DNA of 64,000 nucleotides from Gibbula magus. Taxonomy: Eukaryota; Mollusca; Gastropoda; Trochida; Trochidae. A program made the translations under genes and the position numbers. The notes beneath the pieces were generated by a model that was given only the letters and a program-made list of their open reading frames with translations, made no database searches and was not told where the DNA came from. The DNA lies in the NCBI GenBank assembly GCA_936450465.1, contig OW388296.1:31809375-31873374 (forward strand). Direction: 5' to 3'. Shown here in pieces: positions 47,690-58,701 of the stretch (its first letter is position 1; the number at the start of each line of letters is the position of its first letter).

Positions 47690-49366
47690 TCGTGCTTTCT
47701 CCCTGACATCTAAGTAAGTGTCGTTTCCATTTTGAGACGATTTTCCAATCACAAGCTAAATCCCACCACACAGTAAACCTAACCTTGCATGTAGGTCACG
47801 CACATGCATTGCAATATACTCGACATGTTAGACATTACATTAATTGATTCGACACCCGCCAGTGAAGTATCAAAACAAACACAAAATATAAGGATAGTTA
47901 CATAGACAACTTTTTGATAAAGCTATGAAATCGATGTCAAAATTTAGTTCCTGTTACGTCAAATAAAATAATCAATATGCCCATAAACATAATTTGACAG
48001 AAATGAAAAATGAATTAGATATTTGCGGAAAATGCAGTCCCAACATGTTATATGCAGAAGCTAGTTCCTTTGTTTGTTTTCTGTAACAGTCGGTAAAAAA
48101 TTAGGAAAATGTGTATCTCCTATGTGTCTTCGAGGAAAGATACTACCCAGTCCGTCTTCCCATATGAGTTTTATATTTGTTTCCTAACTTTGTGGATCGG
48201 ACAGATCGAGGTCAACACTTTCCTGCAATCCAAGCGAGATTGTCATGTGTTAATGTGCTTTGTGTTTACACAACGGAGTTGACTGAGAGATGTGTTTTTT
48301 TAGAAGCCGACACTAACATGTACGTCATATATATTTGTTGTGTTTGTATTTCTGTATTTGTTTAAAGGAGTTTCTGTTATTGTCAATCTTGAACATAATT
48401 TGTGCACACTTGTTTTTATTGATATTGTACAAAACTTCGTATATTAGAAATGATCATAATGTCAATTTGTTAAAATATACTTCAACATTTTGGAGTTAAT
48501 GTAATTGTTTATATTAACCCCGACTTGGTTAAAATGCTTCACACCCTTGTAAAATCACGGGGGAGAAACACAACAAGTGTTTATTGTACAAACAAATGTG
48601 ACTCTGACCTCTGCCTATTGGTGCCCGTGAGTCTGATAACTGTTATCAAAGCTGTTATTATTCGAGAAAGCTACGACAATTTCCGTTCTGTTAATTCAAA
48701 ATTGAACATCAATCCTAAGAGGAATACAATACATGCATTTAAGTTAAGGAAATTGCAGTAACTGCATATGCTTAGATAAATTTCTTACATTGTTTATCAT
48801 TGACGTTACGTTGAACAATGTTCAACATAATGATTACAAAAGCTAAAGTAAACACTTACAATTGAATTCAATCCTACGAGGAAGAATTTATTTCAAAATT
48901 TGGATACAAATCCGTTTCAATAGATATTAACTTCAATACGTATTTTTATTTCATATTTACGACATACAAGAAAATAGATCAAAAGATAGGTAACTCAGTG
49001 TTCTTCAAGTACATGTAATATTTCATTAATCTCTGGACATGAAAAACACCTCAGTGACAATTTCTTGAAACTAAATCTTGAGTTGACTCAATATACTTGC
49101 GGGACCATCCGGTTTAATTTACGATACCTATTTGTAAATGCACTGAGAATATTCTTCACAGACTCGCAAGGGATATCTTAAAGGAAATACGCCCCAGTCT
49201 GCTACAAAACTATAAAAAGATGATAGAAGCGTTGAACACAACTAAGTTTAATTTTATAAATAAATTCAAGAAATGTATATCGATGTGTACATGTAAGTAT
49301 GCACACGATTAAACCTTGATTTATCAGCAATGATCAAAACCGGAGCACATTTTAAATACCCCAAAC
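47690..49366. other. intergenic, nothing recognised
   Basis: No supported gene. Small frames near 48177 and 48525 show no known domain. Confidence 0.35.
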
Positions 49367-50061
49367 TCAAAGAGCTTTCTTTAAGCCGAGACTTAGTCCA
49401 TCTATAGTGGCCCAGTCGCCAGTAGTAGAGAATGTTCCACACCCTCCGAAGTGAAGCTCAGTGAAACAGAAGAACTCGTTTGTTAAATATTCACTGGCGT
49501 TCAAATTAAGTGCGTTTTTAGCCCAATGTCCCCCAACACTGTTGATGTTGAAACCGCCACCATTTCTACTGGGTGCATTATTAGCAACGTTTGCAAAAAA
49601 TGTGAAATATGAATTTGGGTATAGATCACAGTTTGAGAATGACCTTTCTACAGCGTTGGCTGTGTATCCTTGTGTCCTATATGCGATATCAGCTGCTATT
49701 GTCGCCGGTAGAAATCCAAGGTAGAGGAAGGAACCTAAAACTGTGTTTTCTGGACTGGTGTAGCCTGTGTACTCATTGGCCATTATACCCAGGTCACGTG
49801 ATGAATATAGACCGAGCTGCTGCAGAGTTGATTTTGTTTGATTGCCATTGGCCCATTTAGCGATGACGTCAACTTCCGCTTTCACGTCGTAGTGAAGGTC
49901 AAGGTCCGCCGTGCTGAGACTGGAAACAGCTGATGTGGAGAAATATGTTGTCACAAAGTCCACTTCAAATCTGCACCACACTCGCAGTGTTCCATTGTTT
50001 CTTGCAAGTTGGTATTGTCCACTTGGGATTGTGTCGTCGTGCTGATAGTATTCAAAACAGG
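49367..50061 (-). CDS. probable terminal exon of a secreted protein
   Basis: The - strand acceptor is TTTGTATTCCAG at 50062-50073; the exon opens in phase 1 with CFEYYQHDDTIPSGQYQLAR and ends at a TGA (49367-49369), about 231 codons without a break. The opening, with Cys, then SGQYQL, then NGTLRVWCRF, resembles the start of fibrinogen- or GON-type extracellular domains. The remainder (SFSNCDLYPNSYFTFFANVA, FFCFTELHFGGCGTF, GDWATIDGLSLGLK) does not fit either well, so I leave the domain unnamed. Several cysteines and Asn-X-Ser/Thr sites fit an extracellular protein. The upstream threonine-rich exon has a matching splice phase. Confidence 0.65.
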
Positions 50062-50828
50062 CTGGAATACAAATGTATGACATTTGTGATGCAAGCAATA
50101 CTCAAATTATCATGACAGTAATGTCTAGAGTAATCTAAAAATGTTATTAAGCGAAGCAAACATTTGGAATGACTGTCCTTATGTGTTATAAAGTTCAGCT
50201 GTATTACATCGGATATTATCATATCGGTAATATGTATAAATCAAATGTTATTAGGAATTCCCCTTTCAACGAAGCAGGCTATAAACTACAATTACATCGC
50301 GAATGCCTGTTATCAAAACATGTTTTCGATCCAAATGTATTTAGTTCAAATGTTTAGTAGCAGGACTGCTCCCTGTAACGTTGTGTACGATAGATCGATG
50401 ATCAAATGGAAATTTTCGATTTCCAGAACAAATTCCTGATTTTTCTGCATGATCTTCAGGTATGTTTTACTCAATATAAATCGCTTGTTTACAATAAATT
50501 TAACGTAAGGCCTATGCGTATTGTTTCTTGATTAAATTAGTTCATTTAATGTGACAGAGAAGTCTTTTTCGGAGCATTCATAGAATACTCCTCAGAAAGT
50601 CAGAGAGTCAGAAATACTATACTATACGTGTGGTAGTAGACCAGAAGTGTTCAGGGGTTCACAGTCTGAAACTTCATAGAAAGGAGAATATTACGGCTTG
50701 TGTTATCTTTATTGAATGACCAAGTGTAACAATTAACTTTTTCAATTACAACAATCATGCAGACGTATAAACTGCAACGGCACTGGAAATGTGTATCCAT
50801 ACAAAACTTGTGCATTTAAGTCGCTTAC
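50062..50828 (-). other. intron between linker and terminal exon
   Basis: Lies between a GTAAGC donor at 50823-50828 and the TTCCAG acceptor next to 50061 on the - strand. No repeats recognised. Confidence 0.45.
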
Positions 50829-51017
50829 TTCCTGGCATAGCCGTCGTAGTTGTAGTGGTTGTTGTTCTAGTGGTTGTCGGGGTGGTTGTAGTTGAAGTGG
50901 TTGTTGTTGTAGTGGTTGTCGGGGTAGTTGTAGTTGTAGTGGTTGTCGGGGTAGTTGTTGTTGTAGTGGTTGTCGGGGTAATTGTAGTTGTCGTAGTTGT
51001 TGTGATTATGATGTTTC
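50829..51017 (-). CDS. threonine-rich linker exon
   Basis: 189 bases, a whole number of codons, in phase 1 at both ends: acceptor AAAATTTCAG, donor AA followed by GTAAGC. It encodes NIII followed by runs of threonine broken by single Pro, Ser or Arg, then AMPG. Such stretches are mucin-like, heavily O-glycosylated spacers between extracellular domains. The array is built from ACA/ACT/ACG codons with a period of about 24-33 bases, so repeat-number variation is likely. The valine-rich frame on the + strand is its shadow. It could also be plain intronic microsatellite; the precise phase match with the next exon argues for coding. Confidence 0.55.
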
Positions 51018-52528
51018 CTGAAATTTTGATTGATAATTGATGTAAAAATATGAATCTTTTTTTAGCACATATGTCAATAACGAGGGCATTTTGAAGCCTC
51101 GTTTTACATACGTTTTCCTTCATGAATCATCTATAACAATCAAGTTATAAAGAAAAGACGTTTAAATGTAATTTAAACAATTGTAAATGAAAAAATCCTC
51201 TATGTTGTCATGTTGTTATGGATGATAAAACATGCATTGTTTTATTTTCAAAACCTTTATTTGTTTTCTCCAAAGTGAGCAGCAAGTTCGATTTCGGGAC
51301 CTTGGAATTGAATTTAAGAAACATCTCCACATTATGTATTTTACCAAATAAAATGTTACATGGCCATAATGCTAATTTCAATCCATAATGTCTCATTTTA
51401 TGGCAATATGTTCATATTTACTGCTCATTAACAGACAAACAATACGGACATTAGTCATGATTCATTATATTACAGTAAGGATAGAATCAAGGTCTGGGTT
51501 CGAATCCAGCAAGGGGCTCGACATCTTTGGCTGCGTTAAAAGATTGGTGCAGTGACGACAATGGCTTGCTCATGCCAGTCAGGCTAACGTGTGTCACTGC
51601 AATGCATCAAACCAATTGTAGTGAGAGGTTACCCCGGAAGTGATACATTGTACAATATGTACCTGTCCTGTTACACATGTAAGTGAACGTGGCATTACAG
51701 CCAAACAATATATGTTCTCCTCACCAAGGGTGACTTCATTTAAACTGCCGGACAACAGTATGCAAACAAAAATACAAAATACAAATATACAAGTATATAC
51801 TGTAACTGTGTCATTATATTCTGCATCATAAAAGATGTAACCCCTAAGGATGTCCAAAACACATTGTTCTACAAATCTTTAACTTCGCTATTGTGGTACT
51901 GTTTTATTGTGGATTTGAATATTCTGTACTGACACAAAATATGTTTAAGGTCACATTTCAGTCGTTTACTTCAAAAAGGCTCAGTTAAGAAAATAACCAG
52001 AATTTTGCATAACTACATAATGCTACTAATGCTTGAATGTCATGAACTCATATATATAAGGGAATGGTCAGAAGGCTGTTTTGTATTGTTAATATCAAAT
52101 GGTTATTATATTTATATCGCGCGGTGCCACTTTGTACACGCTCAGGGGAGGTAATTCTCAGGCATGGTGCCATCCCATCTGTTTAGTTTGATATGGTCGC
52201 ATTTTTCCAGATCCACTGGAGGGTGACTTTTAACATGGCGGACATCGCTGAAAAACACCACAGTTATTTGCAGACCATAGATTTGTGAGCTTGATATCGT
52301 CATTGAATCGGCAGTTGCCGTAGAACATGTGGTAAACTTTGAAACAAACCAAATGGGTACAGCGAAAATGCGAAACCCAAACACTGTAAGGTAAAAACAC
52401 ATGTGACATGAGCAACTTTTCTTAGTAAGTTAGCCTATGTGTTGTCGTGATAATTAATAGATTCAGGAATTAAAGTTTATGAATGTATAACTTAGTTGGT
52501 TTTTTTTTCGTGAGTGTACATGATAAAC
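51018..52528. other. probable intron, with a tRNA-like scrap
   Basis: Would be intronic in the - strand gene. A B-box-like GGGTTCGAATCCAGC lies at 51497-51511. An AGGGGAGGTAATTCT motif lies at 52143. No other feature. Confidence 0.4.
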
Positions 52529-52652
52529 ATAGTATGAAATGGGTGTTTCCATATCACATCCCGTCAGCCCTCGACCAATAGCAGCCCTCGGGCTAATATT
52601 AGGTTCTCGGGCTGATACAAAATGTGATATGAAAACACCCATTCAATACTAT
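52529..52652. mobile_element. hairpin element
   Basis: Outer arms of about 31 bases (ATAGTATGAAATGGGTGTTT and the inverse at 52622-52652) match with two or three changes. Inside, CAGCCC and GGGCTG blocks pair less well around a short spacer. Confidence 0.8.
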
Positions 52653-52684
52653 ATATCTTCACTTTTTGCTACGAAAATATAGAT

Positions 52685-52795
52685 ATCCTCTATCAAACTT
52701 GCTTTTGCTCAATAAATACCAAACCACTCCAACGTTTCATGAATGTGTTATTAAATGAGACATGGTTCAATATTCTCTATTTATTACCCATATGG
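52685..52795 (+). repeat. half-copy related to the hairpin at 29512-29627
   Basis: CTTGCTTTTGCTCAATAAAT, then CGTTTCATGAATGTGTTATTAAA and TATTCTCTATTT follow the same order as the loop, right arm and flank at 29564-29650. Confidence 0.65.
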
Positions 52796-52811
52796 TTGAA
52801 AAAAAACGAGT

Positions 52812-53152
52812 TAATATTTTCCATATGAGCACATGTGCTCATGTCACATTTGCCAAGCAACGATTGTTTCACTGTGGCTTCCCGTATTTTGCAATCTGTG
52901 ACGTCATAAAACGATTGTTCGTGAAATCACTGTATCTAGTCGTCGCAAGAGAAGTGGGCCGGTTTCTGACTATTTTTACGCGAATCCAATGGAATAGAAA
53001 GGGTAATAAAGAAATTATTACACTCGAAAGTGTGTGATATGAAACTCGTGCAAATTTGTGTGTAACCTTCGCTCTCGCTCAGGAAATACAAACATTCACA
53101 CTCGTTTCGTAAAGGTCATATGACACACTTTCTCGGGTAAAAATCTCTATAT
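52812..53152 (+). repeat. dispersed repeat, copy 3 (longest)
   Basis: Starts GTTAATATTTTCCATATGAG, includes GAGCACATGTGCTC, GAAACTCGTGCAAATTTGTG, CGCTCTCGCTCAGG and ACTCGTTTCGTAAAGGTCAT, and ends GGGTAAAAATCTCTATA. It carries about 145 bp more than copy 1 between the CACATTTGCC and GAAACTCG landmarks. Confidence 0.8.
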
Positions 53153-53420
53153 ATGTCACGACATTCACAACATCAAGGTCAAATACAGAAATATTTTCAC
53201 GATCCGCACACATTTTGGTCATCTACAAGCATCTTATTGTCACGATCTCCACACCATTTGGTCACCTACAGACATATCATTGCCACGATCTCCATACCGT
53301 TTAGTCACCTAAAGAAATGTTATTATCACGATCTCCACACCATTTGGTCACCTACAGACATATCATTGTCACGATCTCCACACCGTTTAGTCACCTAAAG
53401 GAATGTTGTTGTCACGATAG
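53153..53420. repeat. 43-bp tandem repeat with 86-bp higher-order pattern
   Basis: CACGATCTCC recurs at 53241, 53284, 53327, 53370 and (as CACGATAG) 53413, exactly 43 bp apart. Units alternate between a CATTTGGTCACCTACAGACA type and a CGTTTAGTCACCTAAAGRAA type. Confidence 0.9.
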
Positions 53421-53499
53421 CACACTTATCAAACTACTCAGCAGTTTCTCAAGGCGCTGACATTATTACCGTGACGGAATTGTATTTCGGAGCAGCCAT

Positions 53500-53690
53500 A
53501 AGCGCTTCACGAAACCACCCGTTAATTCAGGTACCCAATTATACAGCTGGGTGGACTGAGTGCAATGTTGATAAAGTGACTTGCCCAAGGACACAACATA
53601 GAGAAAGACCCAGGTTGCAATTTGTAGGTGCCTCCACCGGGAATCGAACCCGGGTCCTTGGCGTGAGAGGCCATATAAGTGAGAGGATAT
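53500..53690 (-). repeat. SINE with tRNA-Glu-like head
   Basis: On the - strand, GGC-CTCTCAC-GCC forms an anticodon arm with CTC at the anticodon position. It is followed by a CCCGGGTTCGATTCCCGG T arm; the D arm is decayed. Downstream comes TTGTGTCCTTGGGCAAGTCA and CAGTCCACCCAGCTGTA, a body I recall from SINEs in many invertebrates. Read-through frames over it are not genes. Confidence 0.75.
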
Positions 53691-53748
53691 ATAAAGTGAA
53701 CCTCCAGGATGTAGTTTTATTGAATTATGTATATAAGAAACAGAAGAT

Positions 53749-53749
<1 letters not shown>

Positions 53750-53811
<62 letters not shown>

Positions 53812-53924
53812 ACGTGGAAAGAAGCAGAAGATGGTTTATAAGATGATTTGCTTTGCTCGTGAAGTAAGGCTATATATAGAAAAGAGTAAACACCAGATGG
53901 TTTTGACCTGATCAATCATATCTA

Positions 53925-53960
<36 letters not shown>
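53750..53960. repeat. TA microsatellites
   Basis: Long TA runs at about 53755-53810 and 53927-53957, with a 100-bp spacer whose sides repeat AAGCAGAAGATGGTTTAT. Confidence 0.95.
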
Positions 53961-54275
53961 CACTTCTTGGTACGTTGACTCCGTACTCACCAATGGGTAA
54001 ACAGATGTGCGATGTGCCGGAGAGGGTTGGGTGACAGAGATCTTCTGCAGAACACACCCTCTGATAGCACCCGTGCCAAGCGCTCTGTAATTACAACAAC
54101 GGCACTACATTCTGGGTTATGATAGGCTAATTATACCATACTGCAGCCTGTTGAAACAATATTGACGTGTCACCGTTTTTAAAAGTTTACCATTGTCATT
54201 TGTTCAGATGATTTTATCACCCAATGAATACAACATTGACCTTCCATTATAGTTAGGATACTTACAACCATAGTA

Positions 54276-54851
54276 CACTCAACCGCAAAAGAAACGTCAC
54301 CATACGAAATGCAAGCTAATTCAATCTAACAGTGATAAACAGGACTGAAACAGAGATACATAATGTCTTCAGAAGCCAGCTAAACTAATCTTGAATTGTC
54401 AAAACAATACCTTTTCATAATTCTGAGAAACACGCGTTTGAAGAATGGTTATTTTCTAATCTCTGTAACTAGACGAGATGGGAGAGTCAAAAAGGGCTTT
54501 TTTTGGCTTGTTTTATGTCGTCCTACGTCCTACGCGTCAACAAAATTAAGTTCAAGAAAGTTATTAAAGTCTATTACATGTTTTATAAATTACATTTCTA
54601 CATTTTACACATTTTTTACTTAAATTCCAAACATTCTGGCCAAAAACCGTTATGAAAAAGCAATTTCAGCACCCCACGTGTATTTGAACTGACATACAAA
54701 TCAAATTGTCCTACTATGATGCATGGAATTGTGAGTTCTTCTTAACGAAAAATATGTCTATCGAATACATTCATGATCTACATTCTCAGGCTGCAGTATT
54801 TCGTTTTTTGAACTGTTGAAAATGTGGTTACGTTTCTTTTGCGGTTGAGTG
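54276..54851. mobile_element. mariner-type MITE with TA flanks
   Basis: CACTCAACCGCAAAAGAAACGT at 54276 is inverted at 54830-54851, and TA borders both ends (54274-54275, 54852-54853), as expected for Tc1/mariner insertions. The 576-bp interior encodes no transposase. The copy at 13295-13560 is related. Confidence 0.88.
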
Positions 54852-55047
54852 TATAAATGTTAACACAACATTGACTTTTCGAGACAAAGCAAAAATACTT
54901 CAACCGGGATATAAACTTGATATGAAAGGGCAAGCTCGTTAGATATCCTATAACTATTACACTCTTAATACAGTAATTTCAGTCATTTATCGACACCATA
55001 AACTACCTCTTTTATCCAAAGTTGATCTGCAAGATACCATAACCTTA

Positions 55048-55455
55048 GGCTGGCCGCACACTACGTCCGATGCGTCATGCGATGCGTTAAAACAACTATT
55101 CCCCAGTCAAACCACATGAAGGAAAGTAGGTTCCCATATGAACCATGCGTGCTATGAATATGTCTTGATCCATAATTACCAATCCCGCTTTTTATATAGT
55201 TTTGAACACAATATTTGATATTGCTGTTGCCAACATGTACATAAACAGAAGCTGATTACAGATAATTTGTTCACCATTTCTCCCTCTTCCTAGCTATGTT
55301 GGCACCAATATCTGCAGACTATATTAACTAGATATATATAGCACCAATATTAAACACAATATGTAACGTACTTTCATAACATGTGTAGTATGCCAGGAAA
55401 AACACAACACATCGCATGACGCATCGCAATACAAATTTTGACGTAGTGTGCCCCC
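55048..55455. mobile_element. hAT-like non-autonomous element
   Basis: AACCTTA lies on both sides (55041-55047 and 55456-55462). The ends share GCACACTACGTC in inverted orientation, and just inside them GATGCGTCATGCGATGCG is mirrored by CGCATGACGCATCGC. Target duplication of 7 (perhaps 8) bp fits hAT. No transposase frame is present. Confidence 0.8.
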
Positions 55456-56919
55456 AACCTTATGAGGTTTCTTTATTTGTTGTGAAGATTGGCAAAATAG
55501 CAATAGCAAAATATCCAAAAGAACGTACACTCTGTAATAAACACTGATCCAATATAAACTCACGGGCAAAGAAAGTATATGTTCTTTTCAACAGAGTCAA
55601 ACACAAAATAGTTCTGCCGGATAAACTCGGTTTTGAATGTTTGTGATGAGGATATTTCTCGTTAAGAGATATACATAATTTCATTCATGAGAGTATGCTA
55701 CTTAATATTTCATATCTGTTCCAGCACACATGGGGTGCTAAAATAGCTATTTCAAAAGGTATTTTGGGAATTACTCCTAGGTATTTAAGGTACACATTTA
55801 TGAAATATGGAAATTATGTTAGTACAAGATTGTATCGACATTATGTACTTCCTTTGACTTTAAATCAATGTCGCATAGTTGCTGTAGAAAGTCATAAAAT
55901 AAGCCAGAAAGCCATATTCACCCCCTTATCTTGCCTGGTTAAGGAGATTATATAACGACGATTTTTAAAAAGCCGTTTCAAAATTTACAGACAATGTTAG
56001 TTTGCTTTTATAGACATGGTGTAACTATGTTTTAATCGTTTTCATTACTCGTTGATTAACATATCTTGCAGTGTTGTACCTATACTTTCTTTTGCCCGTG
56101 AGTTTAGTTCTATGCACTGCGAATATTTAAGATGCCAAATAAATACATTCTATTCAACTCTATTTGATGAACTTGGTGTAGATGTATATGTATATATCGA
56201 ACTTATTGATGATGAAGATGCACTTTCACTATATTGTGGGCTCAATTCAACATCATGGAAAACCATTGTGCTCAAAATTTTAAATATATTTATTCTTTGA
56301 AGGATTATCTGAGGAACACTTTCTGAAATACCATTGTTATCAATATTGTAAAGAATTGATCTTGTAAATATGATTTGTACAAGGATGTAATTGATTACTG
56401 CTTATCTAATCTTCGATTATCATTGGAGGAAGTATCATTCATCTCACTTACGTCTGATCCATGTGTGGGGTTTTGCTAGTGTGAGATTATTGATCTATGT
56501 TTTCTTAAAATCAATATCACCTTCACTTTTCATTATACAATGTGTGTAAGTGTAAAAATAACGATTATTTCGGTATGATAAGCATCAATGGTTCTTGGTT
56601 GACAGAATACGTTTCCAAATAAAAGGTTACCAACGGGCTGAACATAACCCGAGTTAGTATTTTATTTTTGATACGAACATATAAGCCTAGCTAGAGTTGC
56701 AGTCGATTTAAACCTAAGGTTATCGAAAAACATGTCTTTCAAATAACAGAAAAGAAAAGAAAACTAGCGTTTTATTTTAACCCTTACAGTAACTATAGGA
56801 GAAAATTAAGATATTGACGAATTCAATATTGCATGTGAAAAGGGAATCTGGCCCTGACTGAATTAGCCAACTCTTGAAATAGTGTGTATTCTCAATAAGT
56901 TCTGTGCTCTGCTTTTTAT
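55456..56919. other. no gene recognised
   Basis: AT-rich; frames at 55695 and 56052 show no recognisable family. May be older LINE flank of the fragment that follows. Confidence 0.35.
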
Positions 56920-57520
56920 TTAATATGTCGTTACAATCATGTGAATATCCATCTGAATGGAAAGCTGCAAAAAGTATGCCTAAAAAAGGTGACCCATGTG
57001 ACGTATTAAAACAATTGATCGAGTTTGGTATTAAAGCTTTTAGCTGTTACTTTAAAACTATGGTGTAACAGGGTAATTGTCGGTATGATTATCGGGCTAA
57101 GCAATCGTAGTTAAAGCGTGTTTGTAAATGGAGCCACCTCCAACCGACATTACTCAATGCTGGCGTTCCTCAAATTTCAGTGCTTGGACCCTTTTTATTC
57201 AGTGTTTATGGTTATATCAATGACATAGGAAATGGATTAGGATATTTAATTCGGCTTTTTGTAAATGACTCTTTCGTTGTCACATTCTGCAGGAGATTAT
57301 AAAGTAATAAAAAGAATACTAAATAGTAATATGTGTAAATTGAGTATAAGGGGCAAAATATTGCTAATCAAGTACAATCCTGATAAGGTTGTTTTAAATA
57401 CACTCACACAACATGGCTTTAGATCTACTTTGACAGTGTGGCAATAAGAATATTTGAGACACATACACATTTAGGAGTAACACCTGCGGGTAATGGAAAC
57501 CTGGTTTAACATGTTGAAGG
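56920..57520 (+). pseudogene. decayed LINE reverse transcriptase
   Basis: Spread over three + frames are degraded RT blocks in the right order: SLQSCEYPSEWKAAKSMPKKGDP (56928 on), NAGVPQISVLGPFLFSVYGYINDIG (57155-57230), FVNDSFVVT in place of the catalytic FADD block (57255-57285, first aspartate changed to asparagine), KYNPDKVVL (57370) and HTHLGVT (57465). Clearly inactive. The CR1/Jockey-like group is likely, similar to the element at 25.7-28.2 kb. Confidence 0.75.
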
Positions 57521-57990
57521 TGTTACAAAACGTGTCTTTTAAATAATATGTTTCTTGGTAGTTTTGAGTTGTATGTTGTGTAAAGGGACTCTGACAAAAA
57601 TATATATAATGTTTATAAGAACACACTTTCTCGAGTTGTAATCTCTCCACAAATAAAATATAACTGTATAGCATTCAGAAACGATTCCAATTGTTCTAAA
57701 ACTACACCATTGTGTCACACAGTCACACATCCGATTAAGCAAGCTAGTTCATACTTCCATTCCATGTTAAACAAATATAGATTTTAAAACAGTAATGAAA
57801 CTTCAAACTGATGTGAGACACGCGTAGAAAGGTCGATTCATGTTAAATATGTCTCAATATAGCCTTGCAGGTTGTATTCATCGATATTCTGTTTGATGTA
57901 TGTGTGACACGGCGTTCTTCCTGAATCCACAGTGTGAATTAAATCAATTACTCAATTTTAACATTGAATATACGTTTAAATCTATATTAA

Positions 57991-58338
57991 AGGGACAGTA
58001 GCACGTTTTTTGCATTTTTTTTTCAAATTTCTTATTTATAATGATAGTTTATGTCCTTTATGTGTACTTAGAGGGTAAACATTTTATTACACAACCTAGT
58101 TATCAGTAGTGGTAACAAACGTTGTTGCATATAAAGCAAAAATGCATGGCGGCCATTTTATTGTGAACACATTTTATTATTTTGAATGACAAAAACGATT
58201 CCCATGACTTAACGGAACCATGTACATTCATTGTTTAACTTGATTTTTCGAAGAGAGAAGGGTGTTTTACTATTGGTGACATTATTTTTCTCAAAATTTC
58301 ATCAACTTATTTTAGCGAAAAAACGTGCTACTGCCCCT
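57991..58338. mobile_element. MITE with TTAA flanks
   Basis: AGGGACAGTAGCACGTTTTTT at the left and its inverse AAAAAACGTGCTACTGCCCCT at the right differ by one base. TTAA lies immediately outside both ends (57987-57990, 58339-58342), the target site used by piggyBac-type elements. 348 bp, no coding frame. Confidence 0.85.
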
Positions 58339-58386
58339 TTAAAGTTAATAAGTAAAGAATAAAGAGACTAATGGGGGTATACATAC

Positions 58387-58701
58387 CAGACAGGGTGGGC
58401 CGATCACAATCGTGTACACAAACTCGCCACTGTCTACAAACAACTGTCCATTATCGGAATTCCTGAAAAGTTGGCACAGTTTAGTTTTGATCTCCCAAAC
58501 ACTTGAGGAGCATAGCTGTGAATACCAGCACATGCGTTGACACTCAATGTTGTTACCTGTGCGGAATTCCAAAAACAACCCTTCTGTGAGATAACCCTTT
58601 TCGGTTTGGATATCACAATTGAAAGCGCATTTTATCCCGGAAATAAGTATATAAAACAAAAGCAATGTTCTGATCAAGTTTGTACTGTATGTCAGCCTCA
58701 T
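58387..58701 (-). CDS. first coding exon: signal peptide plus PAN/apple domain
   Basis: From the ATG at 58701 the - strand encodes a hydrophobic leader (LIRTLLLFYILISGIKC) and then a cysteine-spaced segment, ECQRMCWYSQLCSSSVWEIKTKLCQLF, typical of PAN/apple domains, which bind proteins or sugars outside the cell. The open frame begins earlier (58794), but the leader places the real start at 58701. A donor G followed by GTATGT ends the exon at 58387 in phase 0. A weaker donor four bases on, T followed by GTATAC, would be phase 1. The threonine-rich exon at 50829-51017 begins in phase 1, so either the weaker donor is used or an exon between them is unrecognised. Grouping with the exons at 49-51 kb is inferred from strand, order and type. 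Confidence 0.7.

Noticed and set aside
50789..51040. Valine-rich frame on the + strand
   Set aside because: Mirror of the threonine-rich - strand exon.
51655..51745. Extra - strand exon (NEVTLGEENIYCLAVMPRSL...) for the PAN gene
   Set aside because: Acceptor and donor are plausible, but it is only about 30 codons in phases 2 and 0, which do not fit the neighbouring exons, and no domain is visible.
53466..53915. 149-residue and 146-residue frames on opposite strands
   Set aside because: Both cross a SINE and a TA microsatellite (Tyr-Ile runs); they are read-through, not genes.
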